A DNA stretch of 64,000 nucleotides, taken from positions 1 to 64,000 of the forward strand of contig NZ_WJIE01000023.1 in NCBI RefSeq assembly GCF_009649845.1, read 5' to 3'. The translations under genes and the position numbers were made by a program. Below, one piece after another: positions 29,759 to 38,432 of the stretch. Within the stretch, counting starts at the first letter, position 1; each line of letters begins with the position of its first letter. Source of the stretch: Polyangium spumosum (GTDB lineage: Bacteria > Myxococcota_A > Polyangia > Polyangiales > Polyangiaceae). The notes beneath the pieces are model-generated. The model made no database searches, was not told the DNA's origin, and saw nothing but the letters and a program-made list of their open reading frames with translations.

Positions 29759-29817
29759 GATGACGACGATCCTCCCGCCGCGCGCGCTCGGGCGTCAAGG
29801 AGAACTTCGGTGTTCGA

Positions 29818-30051
29818 TCAGTAATGCAGATCGAGAATGGCAGGATCCGTAGTCACCGAGAATACTTCATTGCAGCGCCGGCAGCGATACTTCACCTTGA
29901 TCGGCCGGGCCGAGATGCCGAAAAAGAGGCGGAGATAGCCGGACGTGGTGTACACGCCCTCGGCGCTCACCATGTGATGTTCACGCCCATATCCACATGA
30001 GCACGTCCGCGGCTTCGAGGTGGCCGCTCTCCCGGTGGGTTCCTCGGTCAT
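29818..30051 (-). CDS. Small zinc-ribbon protein
   Basis: The 77-residue protein has likely zinc ligands at C17, C19, H25/H26 and C57-x2-C60 (CSCGYGREHH and YRCRRCNEVF). The ATG at 30051 is favoured by GGAG five bases upstream; a GTG at 30057 would overlap the previous stop. It ends the co-directional run that starts at 42045. Function is unknown; it may regulate or bind nucleic acid or protein. Confidence 0.65.
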   Translation of the reverse strand: MTEEPTGRAATSKPRTCSCGYGREHHMVSAEGVYTTSGYLRLFFGISARPIKVKYRCRRCNEVFSVTTDPAILDLHY

Positions 30052-30053
30052 GG

Positions 30054-31127
30054 TCACTCCACCCGGATATAGCGCTGGATCAGGCTCGAACCACCCCTCG
30101 TGTCACGAAGGACGCCCCAGATCTGGTAATAGCCGGGGTCGGCAGGCGGGATCCACTTCGTGCTGTGTTCGCCCTTGTATCCCTCGGTCACGCCGCTGAT
30201 GAGCGAGATGCCGCCGCCCGTGAGGTCGCCCGCCTCGACGAGCCAGTCGACCCAGACCGCCTCGAAAATCTGCTTCCCGTCGACCATTTCGCCGGGATCG
30301 ATCTCGGCGATCATGGGATCGACGACGAGGTCGATCTCGTGCTCGGTGCAACCCTCGTACGGGTCGCCCGCGAAGCAGCCGACGGCGCGGCGCTCGTCGA
30401 CCGTGGAGGGGCAAGCCTTGACCGCCGGCATTTCGGCGAAATCCTCGGAGATGGGCTCGCCGTCGAGGGTCATGCCCGAGGCGACGGGGTTCTGGTTCGT
30501 CCGGCCGTCTTCGAAGGTGTAAATCTGGGCATAACCGGGGACGAAGCTGTCGGCGTCGAGGCGGTTGCCCTCGGCGTCGAAGCAGCCGAACGGGAAGAAG
30601 CCCGCCTTGCCCGAAGGGTCGAGCTCGATGGGCTGGATCTGGCCGGCGCACGCAAAGAAAAACACGAATTGCACGCCGTACTTCGAGCCGCCGTCCGGCG
30701 TGGGGCGCTGGGAGAGGATGTCCTCGGGGATCGTGGTCGTGAACGTGGGCCCGAAGCCGATGAGCCCGGGCGGAGGGGTGCCGCCGCCCTCGCCGAGGCT
30801 CTGGAACGTCTGCAGGAGCTGCGGGAAGCAGCCATAATAGAGGTCGCCCGGCGGGTTATAGCAGCCGCCGATCCAGAGGATCTGGACCGGGCGCGGGCCG
30901 TCCCCCTCGGGATCGGGGTAGCCGTCGTACAAGGTCATGTCGAAGCGGACCTCTTCGCCCGGCTGCGCGTAAGGTTTGTCCGCGGTGACCGCGAAGATCC
31001 GCAGGCCATCGACGAGGTTCGACGAGACCCAGCCTGGCGTGCATCCGGCAGAGATCACCGGGGCGGCGAGCGTCGCCGCGGCGAGAGCACCGAGCACGTG
31101 ACGTCGGAGACCGCGTGTTTGCTTCAT
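30054..31127 (-). CDS. Lipoprotein of unknown function
   Basis: The 357-residue protein has a signal peptide with lipobox ISAGC. The mature part has at least ten Cys (for example IGGCYNPPGDLYYGC and CTEHEIDL) and a beta-rich composition. It carries no catalytic motif that I recognise. The ATG at 31127 follows GGAGGG. It begins 25 bp after the TonB receptor stop and abuts the zinc-ribbon gene, so it may be a surface partner of the receptor. Confidence 0.65.
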   Translation of the reverse strand: MKQTRGLRRHVLGALAAATLAAPVISAGCTPGWVSSNLVDGLRIFAVTADKPYAQPGEEVRFDMTLYDGYPDPEGDGPRPVQILWIGGCYNPPGDLYYGCFPQLLQTFQSLGEGGGTPPPGLIGFGPTFTTTIPEDILSQRPTPDGGSKYGVQFVFFFACAGQIQPIELDPSGKAGFFPFGCFDAEGNRLDADSFVPGYAQIYTFEDGRTNQNPVASGMTLDGEPISEDFAEMPAVKACPSTVDERRAVGCFAGDPYEGCTEHEIDLVVDPMIAEIDPGEMVDGKQIFEAVWVDWLVEAGDLTGGGISLISGVTEGYKGEHSTKWIPPADPGYYQIWGVLRDTRGGSSLIQRYIRVE

Positions 31128-31152
31128 CCCATTCCCTCCTCGCGGATCCGCC

Positions 31153-33858
31153 CTAGAAATCACCACGAATGCCGAAGCTCGGCAAGATCGGCACCCCCGT
31201 CACGTATTGCCGCGCGGTGTAGTTGAAGTTGTAATCGATGCCCTCGACGTTCTGGCTGTTGTAGACGTTCTGGACGTCGAGATAGAGCGAGAGCTGCCAG
31301 CTCTTGAAGCGGAAGCGACGATCCAGGCGGATGTCGAGCTGGTGGAACATGGGGAACCGCTCGCTGAAGGGGCCGCTGTACGGGAGGGCGGTGTAGGTGC
31401 CGACGGACGCATTGTAAAGGGCGTTCGCGCGGTTCGGGATGCAGCCCTCTTGCTCGAAATTGCAGACGTTGGGCGTCGTGAGGTTGCCCGAGACGAGGCG
31501 GAACCGCGCGCCGAACTCCCAGCCGCCGCCGAGGCGATAGCTGCCGAGCGCCGTCAAGATGTGCGTCTGGTCGAACGAGACGGGTTGCTCCTCGGCCCCC
31601 GGCAGCGGCGTGCGCAAGCTGCGCGAGAGGGTATAGGCGACCCAGCCGAAGAAATTCGAGTCGGCCTTGTATTTGAGCAAGAACTCGGCGCCGAAAATGC
31701 GGCCCTTGCCGAGGTTCTCGCGGACGGTGCCGCCCCCGACGGCCGAGGGGCGCTGCGAGACGAGGCGATCGAGCTGCTTGTAAAAACCCTCGACGCTGAG
31801 CTCGATGTTGCGCGTGAACTCCTGCTCGGCGCCGATCGCATAATGAATCGCCCGGTTCGACCGGAGCCCGGCCGTGCCGAACGGAGGAATGGTCTCCTGC
31901 GGCTGCGGCGGCTGGGTGTACGCGCCCACGCCACCCTTGATCGTCGAGCGCGGGAACTTGGAGGTGAGGTCGACGCGGCCATTGACGCGCGGCGAGACGT
32001 CGATGCCCTCGGTGCGGCTGTTGCCGTCGATGCGGATGCCAGGGACGAGCTTGGCCCGGCCCGTCGGCGCGATCTCGAGCTCGACGTAACCCGCCGGGCT
32101 CGTGACCCAGCCGCTGAACTCGCTCTCGATGAGCGGGCGCGTGGAGAAGGGGCCGCCGGAGGGCTCACCCGGGCGCGGCGGCGCCGGGCCGCGGTACTTC
32201 GCGTCGGCGTAGTTCGTGAACACGTCGAGGCCCGTGTTCAGCGTCATGCCCTTGCTGATGCGGCGCGTGTACTCGGCGCGGCCGGTGATGCTGTAGTTCG
32301 TGAGGTTGAAGAAGAAGGGGCCGACGCCAAAGTCGAGCTGGTCGATGCCGAACGCGGCGACCGCGGAGAAGCGGTTCTTGTCGTCGATGTCGTTGTCGTA
32401 GCGGAGCTGGATGCGGTGAAAGCCGGTGTGGAAGCCGGCGTTGCCGCTGATCGCAGGCTCGCCGGGCGGTGGCTGATCCGCGACGAGCGCGATGGAGTCG
32501 TCCGCGCCGAAGAAGGTGAGGCGCACGCTCGAGCTCGGCGTGGGGTTCGCCTCGAGGCCGAGCTGATAATCCCAGTAGACGGGGAGCTGCGTGATGCCCG
32601 CGCCCGCGGCGTCGAGGGCGAGGCCAAGCGTGGCGTCGAGGTAGCTGCGCCGCGCGCCCGCGATGAAGCGGACCTTGTTCTTCGTGCCAGGCACGGGGCC
32701 CTCGGCGATGAAGCGCGCGTCGACGAGGTCGGCCTGCGCCATGCCGTGGTACTTGCCGTCGTTCTTGGGCGCGCGGACCGCGACGTCGACGATGCCGCCC
32801 ATGACGCGGCCATACTGCGCGCTGAAGTTGCCCGGGAAGAAGTCGATGCGCTCGATCATCTCGGTCGGCACGACCGAGGACAAACCACCGAAGTGGTAGA
32901 TGAGCGGGATCTGGGTGCCGTCGAGGAACGTCTGCGTGTCCTGCGGGGCCGAGCCGCGCACGAGCAGGATGCCCGCGATGGCAGGCGGGCGCGCGACGCC
33001 AGGCAGGTTCTGGAGCGCGCGGAGGGCGTCGCCGTTCGTGCCGGGGATGCGCAGCATCTCGCGCTGCTCGAGGGTCCGCTTGGTGACCTCGCGCGGCGAG
33101 CGCGCGCCACGCACGACGACCTCGAGTCCGTCACTCGCCGCGACGAGGCGGTACTTGACCTCGATGGCCTCGCCCGCGGCGATCTCCTCGGTGACGTCGA
33201 GCGCGTCGTAACCAGGCGCCGTGATGATCACGCGGTACTTGCCCGGCCCGAGCCCGTCGAAGCGGAAGCCGCCGCTCTCGTCGACCGTGGCCTCGTTCTG
33301 CCCATCGGGCCCGCTGAGGAGGACGGCGGCGCCCGCGAGCGGGACGTCGCCGTCGCTCGTGATCACGACACCTCGAAGGGACTCGCTGGCCTGCGCGGCA
33401 GAGGGTTTGTCCCCGGAGCCCACGTCGGGCGGCGGCTCGGCCTTCTTCAGCGCGAACGAGTAGCGGTAGAGGATACGCGCAGCCGCGGGCGTGCCGTCGG
33501 CCTTGCGCGCAGGGTCGAACTCGAGCTTCTTCGCGGCCTCGACGGCGGACTCGTCGAAGCCATGCCCCGCCGGCTCGATGACGACGACGTTCTTGACCTT
33601 GCCGGTCTTGTCGATGTCGAGCTGCAGGGTGACGGTGGCCTCGAGCCCGGCCTTCTCGGCCTCGGGCGGATAGACCGGCGGCTGGTAGTTGAGCGGCCGC
33701 GGCATCGCGGGGCCCGAGGCCGGCGGCGCAGGTGCGCCGGGCGAAGCCGCGTCACCGGGCGGAGCGGTCTGCGCGAGGGCAGGGGCCGCGGAAGACCCGG
33801 CGACGAGGCCCGCGAGGAGGAGGGCGAAGGCGCGCTTCTGACAAGGAAGGACGTTCAC
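31153..33858 (-). CDS. TonB-dependent receptor with an N-terminal TonB C-terminal-like domain
   Basis: The 901-residue outer-membrane protein has a signal peptide (ends ALAQ). A TonB-C-like domain spans about 52-137 (NYQPPVYPPEAEKAGLEATV ... FDESAVEAAKKLEFDPARK). A carboxypeptidase-regulatory beta-sandwich follows (160-235), then a plug (about 260-385; ALQNLPGVARPP) and a 22-strand-type barrel ending in aromatic PSFGIRGDF. The barrel imports a ligand by TonB energy; the fused TonB-C domain could act as a built-in partner or bind peptidoglycan. It starts with GTG four bases after the FHA-ABC stop, implying coupled translation. Confidence 0.88.
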   Translation of the reverse strand: MNVLPCQKRAFALLLAGLVAGSSAAPALAQTAPPGDAASPGAPAPPASGPAMPRPLNYQPPVYPPEAEKAGLEATVTLQLDIDKTGKVKNVVVIEPAGHGFDESAVEAAKKLEFDPARKADGTPAAARILYRYSFALKKAEPPPDVGSGDKPSAAQASESLRGVVITSDGDVPLAGAAVLLSGPDGQNEATVDESGGFRFDGLGPGKYRVIITAPGYDALDVTEEIAAGEAIEVKYRLVAASDGLEVVVRGARSPREVTKRTLEQREMLRIPGTNGDALRALQNLPGVARPPAIAGILLVRGSAPQDTQTFLDGTQIPLIYHFGGLSSVVPTEMIERIDFFPGNFSAQYGRVMGGIVDVAVRAPKNDGKYHGMAQADLVDARFIAEGPVPGTKNKVRFIAGARRSYLDATLGLALDAAGAGITQLPVYWDYQLGLEANPTPSSSVRLTFFGADDSIALVADQPPPGEPAISGNAGFHTGFHRIQLRYDNDIDDKNRFSAVAAFGIDQLDFGVGPFFFNLTNYSITGRAEYTRRISKGMTLNTGLDVFTNYADAKYRGPAPPRPGEPSGGPFSTRPLIESEFSGWVTSPAGYVELEIAPTGRAKLVPGIRIDGNSRTEGIDVSPRVNGRVDLTSKFPRSTIKGGVGAYTQPPQPQETIPPFGTAGLRSNRAIHYAIGAEQEFTRNIELSVEGFYKQLDRLVSQRPSAVGGGTVRENLGKGRIFGAEFLLKYKADSNFFGWVAYTLSRSLRTPLPGAEEQPVSFDQTHILTALGSYRLGGGWEFGARFRLVSGNLTTPNVCNFEQEGCIPNRANALYNASVGTYTALPYSGPFSERFPMFHQLDIRLDRRFRFKSWQLSLYLDVQNVYNSQNVEGIDYNFNYTARQYVTGVPILPSFGIRGDF

Positions 33859-33862
33859 GTGG

Positions 33863-36800
33863 TCATACCGGATCGCGGCGCTTCAAGATGATGCAAAGCA
33901 CGACGACGAGGGAGATCGTGAAGCCCCCGAGCACCGCGAAGGGCAGCCACGTGTTCTCGTAGTTCGTGAAGCCCCAGCCGCCCGCGAGGCTGTCGGAGGC
34001 CATCTGCGCGATCGAGCACTTGAACTTGCCGGCCTCGATGAAGTCGGCAGGCGCGCTCTCCGTGCGGCCGAGGTCGATGACCCACGAGGGATCCTCCTTG
34101 AGCGCGATGCGCTCGTGGACGATGGATCCCTCGAAGCCCCAGCGGGCCGGCATGATCATCATGAGGGGCTTGAGGTGGGGCACCGTCGTCATCGGGACCA
34201 TGAGCCCCCCGAGGACAACCTGGGGGATGAGCGCGATGGGCGTCAAGGCCATGGCCGCCTCGGAGGAGGTGACGACGGTCGAGAGGAGGAGCCCGAGCGC
34301 GACGGCCGCGAGCGAGGTGGCCACGAGCGAAGCGAGCTGCGCGAAGAACGCCGGCGCCCCGCCGTGGAAGCCGAGCGTGAAGAACACGATCGCGAGCAGG
34401 ATCGTGCACTGAACGACGCAGAAGAACGCGAGCAGGATGTACTTCGACAGGACGTAGTTGAGCAGGCCGAGCGTGACCATGCGCTCGCGCATGTAGATGG
34501 CCCGCTCGGCGACGATCTCGCGCGCCGCGTTCGAGGTGCCGAACCAGACCGAGGCGACGACGAGGAAGAAGATGGCGCCGGTGTTGTCGGCGGTGGCCGT
34601 CATGCCCTTCAAGATGTCGCCGGTGCTCGTGTCACCGCCGAACTTCTTGCCGAGCTCCTGGAGCGCGCCGAGGCACCACGCCGGGACGGCCTTCTCCTGC
34701 CAGCCGAACACGATCGCGAGCAGGATGCCGATGATCGGCGCCTGCGCGAGCATGATGACCGTGCCCGCGGTGTCTCGTATCTTCGTCTTGAAGTAACGCG
34801 AGAGTAAGAGGCCGAGCTGCCCCTTCGTGGTGGCGCGCCGCTCGGGGATCGCGCGCTGGCCCTGGCCGGCGCCTATCTCGCGCCGGCCCGTGTACATCTT
34901 GCGGTAGGTCGGGTTCTGATCGCTGAAGTACTCGCGGCGCCACTCGAGCGCGGCGGTCTTGCGCGCGTGACCACGCGGCACGTTCGGATCCCGCGCGCGC
35001 ATCTGGTCGTAGATGGCCTTCTCGCGCGAGGCGATCATCTCGAACATGTCGCGCGGGTTGTCGATGTCGTTGCGCTGGCCCTGGCGCTCCTTCCACGTGC
35101 CGAAGAAGCGGTACGACTCGCCGTGCGTCGAGCCGAAGAACATGGGCACGCCGCCGTATCCCATGATCAGCGTGTGCGTGAACTTCTCGTACTCGTCCTT
35201 CGCCGGCTGATGGATCGTCATGATGATCGTCTTGCCCGTCGCCTTCGTGAGGTCGTGCAAGAGCGTGATCAGCGCGGTGGTGTCGTCGGCGGCGAGGCCG
35301 GAGGTGGGCTCGTCGAGGAAGAGGATGACGGGGTCGGTGACGAGCTCGAGCGCGATGTTGACGCGCTTGCGCTGACCACCGGAGAGGATCTTCTTCTCGG
35401 GCTTGCCGATCTGGAGGTTCTGCACGCCCTCGAGGCCGAGGTCCTTGATCGTCTGCTCGACGCGCGCGTCGATCTCCTCCTCGGAGTAGTCGGGCGGGAG
35501 GCGGAACTTCGCGCTGTACTTCACGGCCTCGAAGACCGTGAGCTCGGGGTGCACGAGGTCGTCCTGCGGGACGTAGCCGATCGAGCCGCGCAGGTTGTCG
35601 TAGATGTTGTAGAGGTCCTCGCCGTTGATGCGCACGACGCCGCTCGTGGGCGGGAGGTAGCCGTTCAGCGTGAGCAAGAGCGTCGTCTTGCCCGCGCCCG
35701 AAGGGCCCATGAGCGCGATCATGTCGCCCGGCAGCGCCTTGAACGAGACGTCGTCGAGCAGGCGCTTCATCTCGCTCGGGTTGTCGCGATCGGGGACCTC
35801 GAGGACCAGGCTCCACGCCTCGATCTCGTAGAGAGGTTTGCCCGCCCAGCGATCGGCCGAGTACTCCTCCTGCACGACCTGGACCGCGCCCGTCGCGCCG
35901 AGCTCGATCTGCAGCGGCATCGGGCCGATGAAGAACTTCTCGCCGCTCTGGATGCCGATCTTCTGGCCCGGCGGGATGCGATGGCCGCGGACGTAGGTGC
36001 CGTTGGCGCTGCCGCGATCCTCGACGAAGAGCTGCCCGTTCATCTGGTGCACGAGCGCGTGGCGGCTCGAGACCTGCGGGTGCTGAATGACGATGTCGTT
36101 GTCGGGCGTGCGGCCGATGCTCTTCTGCCCACCGCCGCTCGGGCCCGCAAAATCGAGCTGGCCGAGGACGGTTTTGTTCTTCTTGCCAGGCGCTCCTGCC
36201 GCAGGCGGCGCGCCCGAGACGGGCGGATATCCTTGCTGTTGCGGCATGGAGGGGTAGCCCTGCTGCGGCATCGCGACGTTGGTCTGCGGCATCGGCGCAG
36301 GCGCGGGCTGCTGCGCGTACGCGCCGCTCTGCACGGGCATGGCGCCGCCACGCGAGGCCTGCGCGAGGCGCGCGAGCAGCTCGACCGGGACGGGCACGGG
36401 GCCAAACGCGATGACGCCGTTCGGATCGATCGGCGCAGGCTGCGCAGCCTGGAGCTTCGTGGTGCCGACGTAGGTGCCGCTCGTCGAGCCGTTGTCGACG
36501 ACGAGCATGCGATCGAGCATCACGGTCGCGTGCTGGCTCGAGACGCTCGGGTGCTGAATGACGAGCGACGCGCGCGCCGGATCACGGCCGATCACGAGCT
36601 GCCCCGCAGGCGCAGGCGTGCTGCCCGTGGCCATGATCGACAGGATGATCGCTGGGTGGCTGAGCGGGACGGGCGCGCGGCCGACGACGAACTGGGTGCG
36701 GAAGTCGAAGGGGACCTCTTCACCCGGCGCGAGCTGTCGGTTGTTCGCGAACGAAGGCGCAGCGCCGCCGCCGATGAACACGAGCCTGCCGCCGCCCTGA

Positions 36801-36907
36801 TGGACGAGGCGCGCGTGCTCGGGCGCGACGCTGGGATCCGCGATGACGACGTCGCACGTGGGAGCGCTGCCGATCGTGAGGGTCTGCTTGCCGAAGCCGG
36901 GGACCAT
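33863..36907 (-). CDS. ABCG-type ABC transporter with three N-terminal FHA-like domains
   Basis: The 1014-residue half-transporter has FHA-like modules at about 1-75 (degenerate, no NGT), 103-175 (IGRDPARASLVIQHPSVSS, GSTSGTYVG) and 250-340 (IGRTPDNDIVIQHPQVSSRH, GSANGTYVRG). A Gln/Pro-rich linker lies between the second and third. The ATP-binding domain spans about 375-600 with GPSGAGKTTL (about 400), LSGGQRKRVN and LFLDEPTSGL. The membrane part is at 700-1010 with about six helices. Such White/ABCG proteins export lipids or other hydrophobic cargo. The FHA domains suggest control by phosphothreonine. A following TonB receptor is coupled to it. Confidence 0.9.
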   Translation of the reverse strand: MVPGFGKQTLTIGSAPTCDVVIADPSVAPEHARLVHQGGGRLVFIGGGAAPSFANNRQLAPGEEVPFDFRTQFVVGRAPVPLSHPAIILSIMATGSTPAPAGQLVIGRDPARASLVIQHPSVSSQHATVMLDRMLVVDNGSTSGTYVGTTKLQAAQPAPIDPNGVIAFGPVPVPVELLARLAQASRGGAMPVQSGAYAQQPAPAPMPQTNVAMPQQGYPSMPQQQGYPPVSGAPPAAGAPGKKNKTVLGQLDFAGPSGGGQKSIGRTPDNDIVIQHPQVSSRHALVHQMNGQLFVEDRGSANGTYVRGHRIPPGQKIGIQSGEKFFIGPMPLQIELGATGAVQVVQEEYSADRWAGKPLYEIEAWSLVLEVPDRDNPSEMKRLLDDVSFKALPGDMIALMGPSGAGKTTLLLTLNGYLPPTSGVVRINGEDLYNIYDNLRGSIGYVPQDDLVHPELTVFEAVKYSAKFRLPPDYSEEEIDARVEQTIKDLGLEGVQNLQIGKPEKKILSGGQRKRVNIALELVTDPVILFLDEPTSGLAADDTTALITLLHDLTKATGKTIIMTIHQPAKDEYEKFTHTLIMGYGGVPMFFGSTHGESYRFFGTWKERQGQRNDIDNPRDMFEMIASREKAIYDQMRARDPNVPRGHARKTAALEWRREYFSDQNPTYRKMYTGRREIGAGQGQRAIPERRATTKGQLGLLLSRYFKTKIRDTAGTVIMLAQAPIIGILLAIVFGWQEKAVPAWCLGALQELGKKFGGDTSTGDILKGMTATADNTGAIFFLVVASVWFGTSNAAREIVAERAIYMRERMVTLGLLNYVLSKYILLAFFCVVQCTILLAIVFFTLGFHGGAPAFFAQLASLVATSLAAVALGLLLSTVVTSSEAAMALTPIALIPQVVLGGLMVPMTTVPHLKPLMMIMPARWGFEGSIVHERIALKEDPSWVIDLGRTESAPADFIEAGKFKCSIAQMASDSLAGGWGFTNYENTWLPFAVLGGFTISLVVVLCIILKRRDPV

Positions 36908-37013
36908 GCGGGCTACCTTTCACCACGAACGTCCGCGGAGGGCAACGGGGACGGCCGCGCTCCGCGAGACGAGGGCAGGATAGGCGCGCTCGGGCGGCCT
37001 TGGCCACCCGTGT

Positions 37014-38384
37014 TCAGCGCAGGAAAAGAGCCCAGATGAGCAAGAGCAAGAGCACGGCGATCACCGCCGACATGCCGATGATCAGGTACACGATGCCGCT
37101 CTGGGTGGGCCGCACGCTCGGCGCCAGGGAAATGGGCGCCGCAGAAGGAGGCGGGGAGGGCTCGGCCGCGGGGCGCGTCGGCGAGGGGCCCTGGCCCGAG
37201 ACCTGGGTCGGCTGGGGAGGCGCATAACGCGCCGAGGGCGGCGGCAAGGGGAGCTGGGCCGCGAAAGGCGCGAGGCGCGGCTGCTCGGGCACCGTGGGCG
37301 AAGGCGCGACGGGCCGATCGACGGCCGTCGGCTGCACCGGGGCAAAACCCGGCGACGAAGGCGAAGGCGGCGGCAAGGGGAGGCCACCCGCGTCGGGCGC
37401 GGTCGAGGCCGATGCCGGGGCGCCCGACGAGAGCAACGTGGGGACAGGGACGGGCGGAGGCAGGGCGAGCTGCATCGCCGACGTGTTCTTCGCCGTCTCG
37501 ACGGCGGTCATCGGCCGCGTCTCCTGCGGCGGCGCGGGCCGCAGGGCCGCGGGCTCCGGCGCGTTCGCGGGCGCCTGCGGGATGGTGTGCGAAGCGCGCG
37601 GCACGAGGTCCACGATCCGCACCATCTGCACGGTGATGTTGTCGTGTCCGCCGCGATCGTTGGCGAGGTTGACGAGCTGGTTGCAAGCGTGCGGCAGCGC
37701 GCCCGAGGCGAGGGCCTGGCGCACGGCGCCGAGGATGTCGACGCCGAGGACGAGGTCGGTGAGGCCGTCGCTCGACTGGAGGAAGATGTCGCCCGGGAAC
37801 ATCTCCATCGGCTCGGGCCGCACCTCGACCTCGACCTCGGGGCGCATGCCGAGCGCGCGCGTGATCTTGTTCGCGTCGGGGTGCCCGATGGCCTCGGCCT
37901 CGGTGAGCATGCCGGCGTCGATCATGCCCTGCACCATCGAGTGGTCGCGGGTGAGCGGGTAGATCTGGCCGGCGCGGATGCAGTAGGCGCGGCTGTCGCC
38001 GACGTGCGCGACGTCGAGCCCGCGATCGCCGATCAACATGGCCACGACGGTCGAGCCGGGCCGCCCGCGGTTCTCGGGCGGCCCGCCGAGCGCATACACG
38101 CGCCGCCCGGCCTCCTCGACCGCGGCCTTGAGCGCGAGCGCGGCCGTCGTGCCGGGCGGAGCTTGGTCGATGACCTCGAAGATCGTGGCGATCGCGGTGC
38201 GGCTCGCCTCCCGGCCGCCGTAGTGCCCGCCCATCCCGTCGCAGAGGACGACGAGGTGGCCGAAGCGCGTGTCGGCGTAGCCGCACGAGTCCTCGTTGAC
38301 CTGCTTGTTCGGGTCACGGCCCGGATCGCTGGCCTGTGCGAACTCGATCCGGACGCGTGTTCCGAGGGCCTGAGGTTGGCTCAT
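37014..38384 (-). CDS. Tail-anchored PP2C-family protein serine/threonine phosphatase
   Basis: The 456-residue protein has a complete PP2C domain (about 20-260): NEDSCGY, VVLCDGMGGHYGG, AHVGDSRAY, QSSDGLTD and GGHDNITV supply the metal-binding Asp residues. A Pro/Ala-rich linker (265-425) leads to one C-terminal membrane helix (432-454), so the enzyme faces the cytoplasm. It would remove phosphates from Thr/Ser in FHA-ligand proteins. It lies 48 bp after the VWA-FHA gene and before the FHA-ABC gene; no matching kinase is in the window. No Shine-Dalgarno is evident. Confidence 0.9.
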   Translation of the reverse strand: MSQPQALGTRVRIEFAQASDPGRDPNKQVNEDSCGYADTRFGHLVVLCDGMGGHYGGREASRTAIATIFEVIDQAPPGTTAALALKAAVEEAGRRVYALGGPPENRGRPGSTVVAMLIGDRGLDVAHVGDSRAYCIRAGQIYPLTRDHSMVQGMIDAGMLTEAEAIGHPDANKITRALGMRPEVEVEVRPEPMEMFPGDIFLQSSDGLTDLVLGVDILGAVRQALASGALPHACNQLVNLANDRGGHDNITVQMVRIVDLVPRASHTIPQAPANAPEPAALRPAPPQETRPMTAVETAKNTSAMQLALPPPVPVPTLLSSGAPASASTAPDAGGLPLPPPSPSSPGFAPVQPTAVDRPVAPSPTVPEQPRLAPFAAQLPLPPPSARYAPPQPTQVSGQGPSPTRPAAEPSPPPSAAPISLAPSVRPTQSGIVYLIIGMSAVIAVLLLLLIWALFLR

Positions 38385-38432
38385 CGCGAGGGGGCCGGGG
38401 CTTTGGGGCCGGGAGGATCGTTCGAGGTCAGA

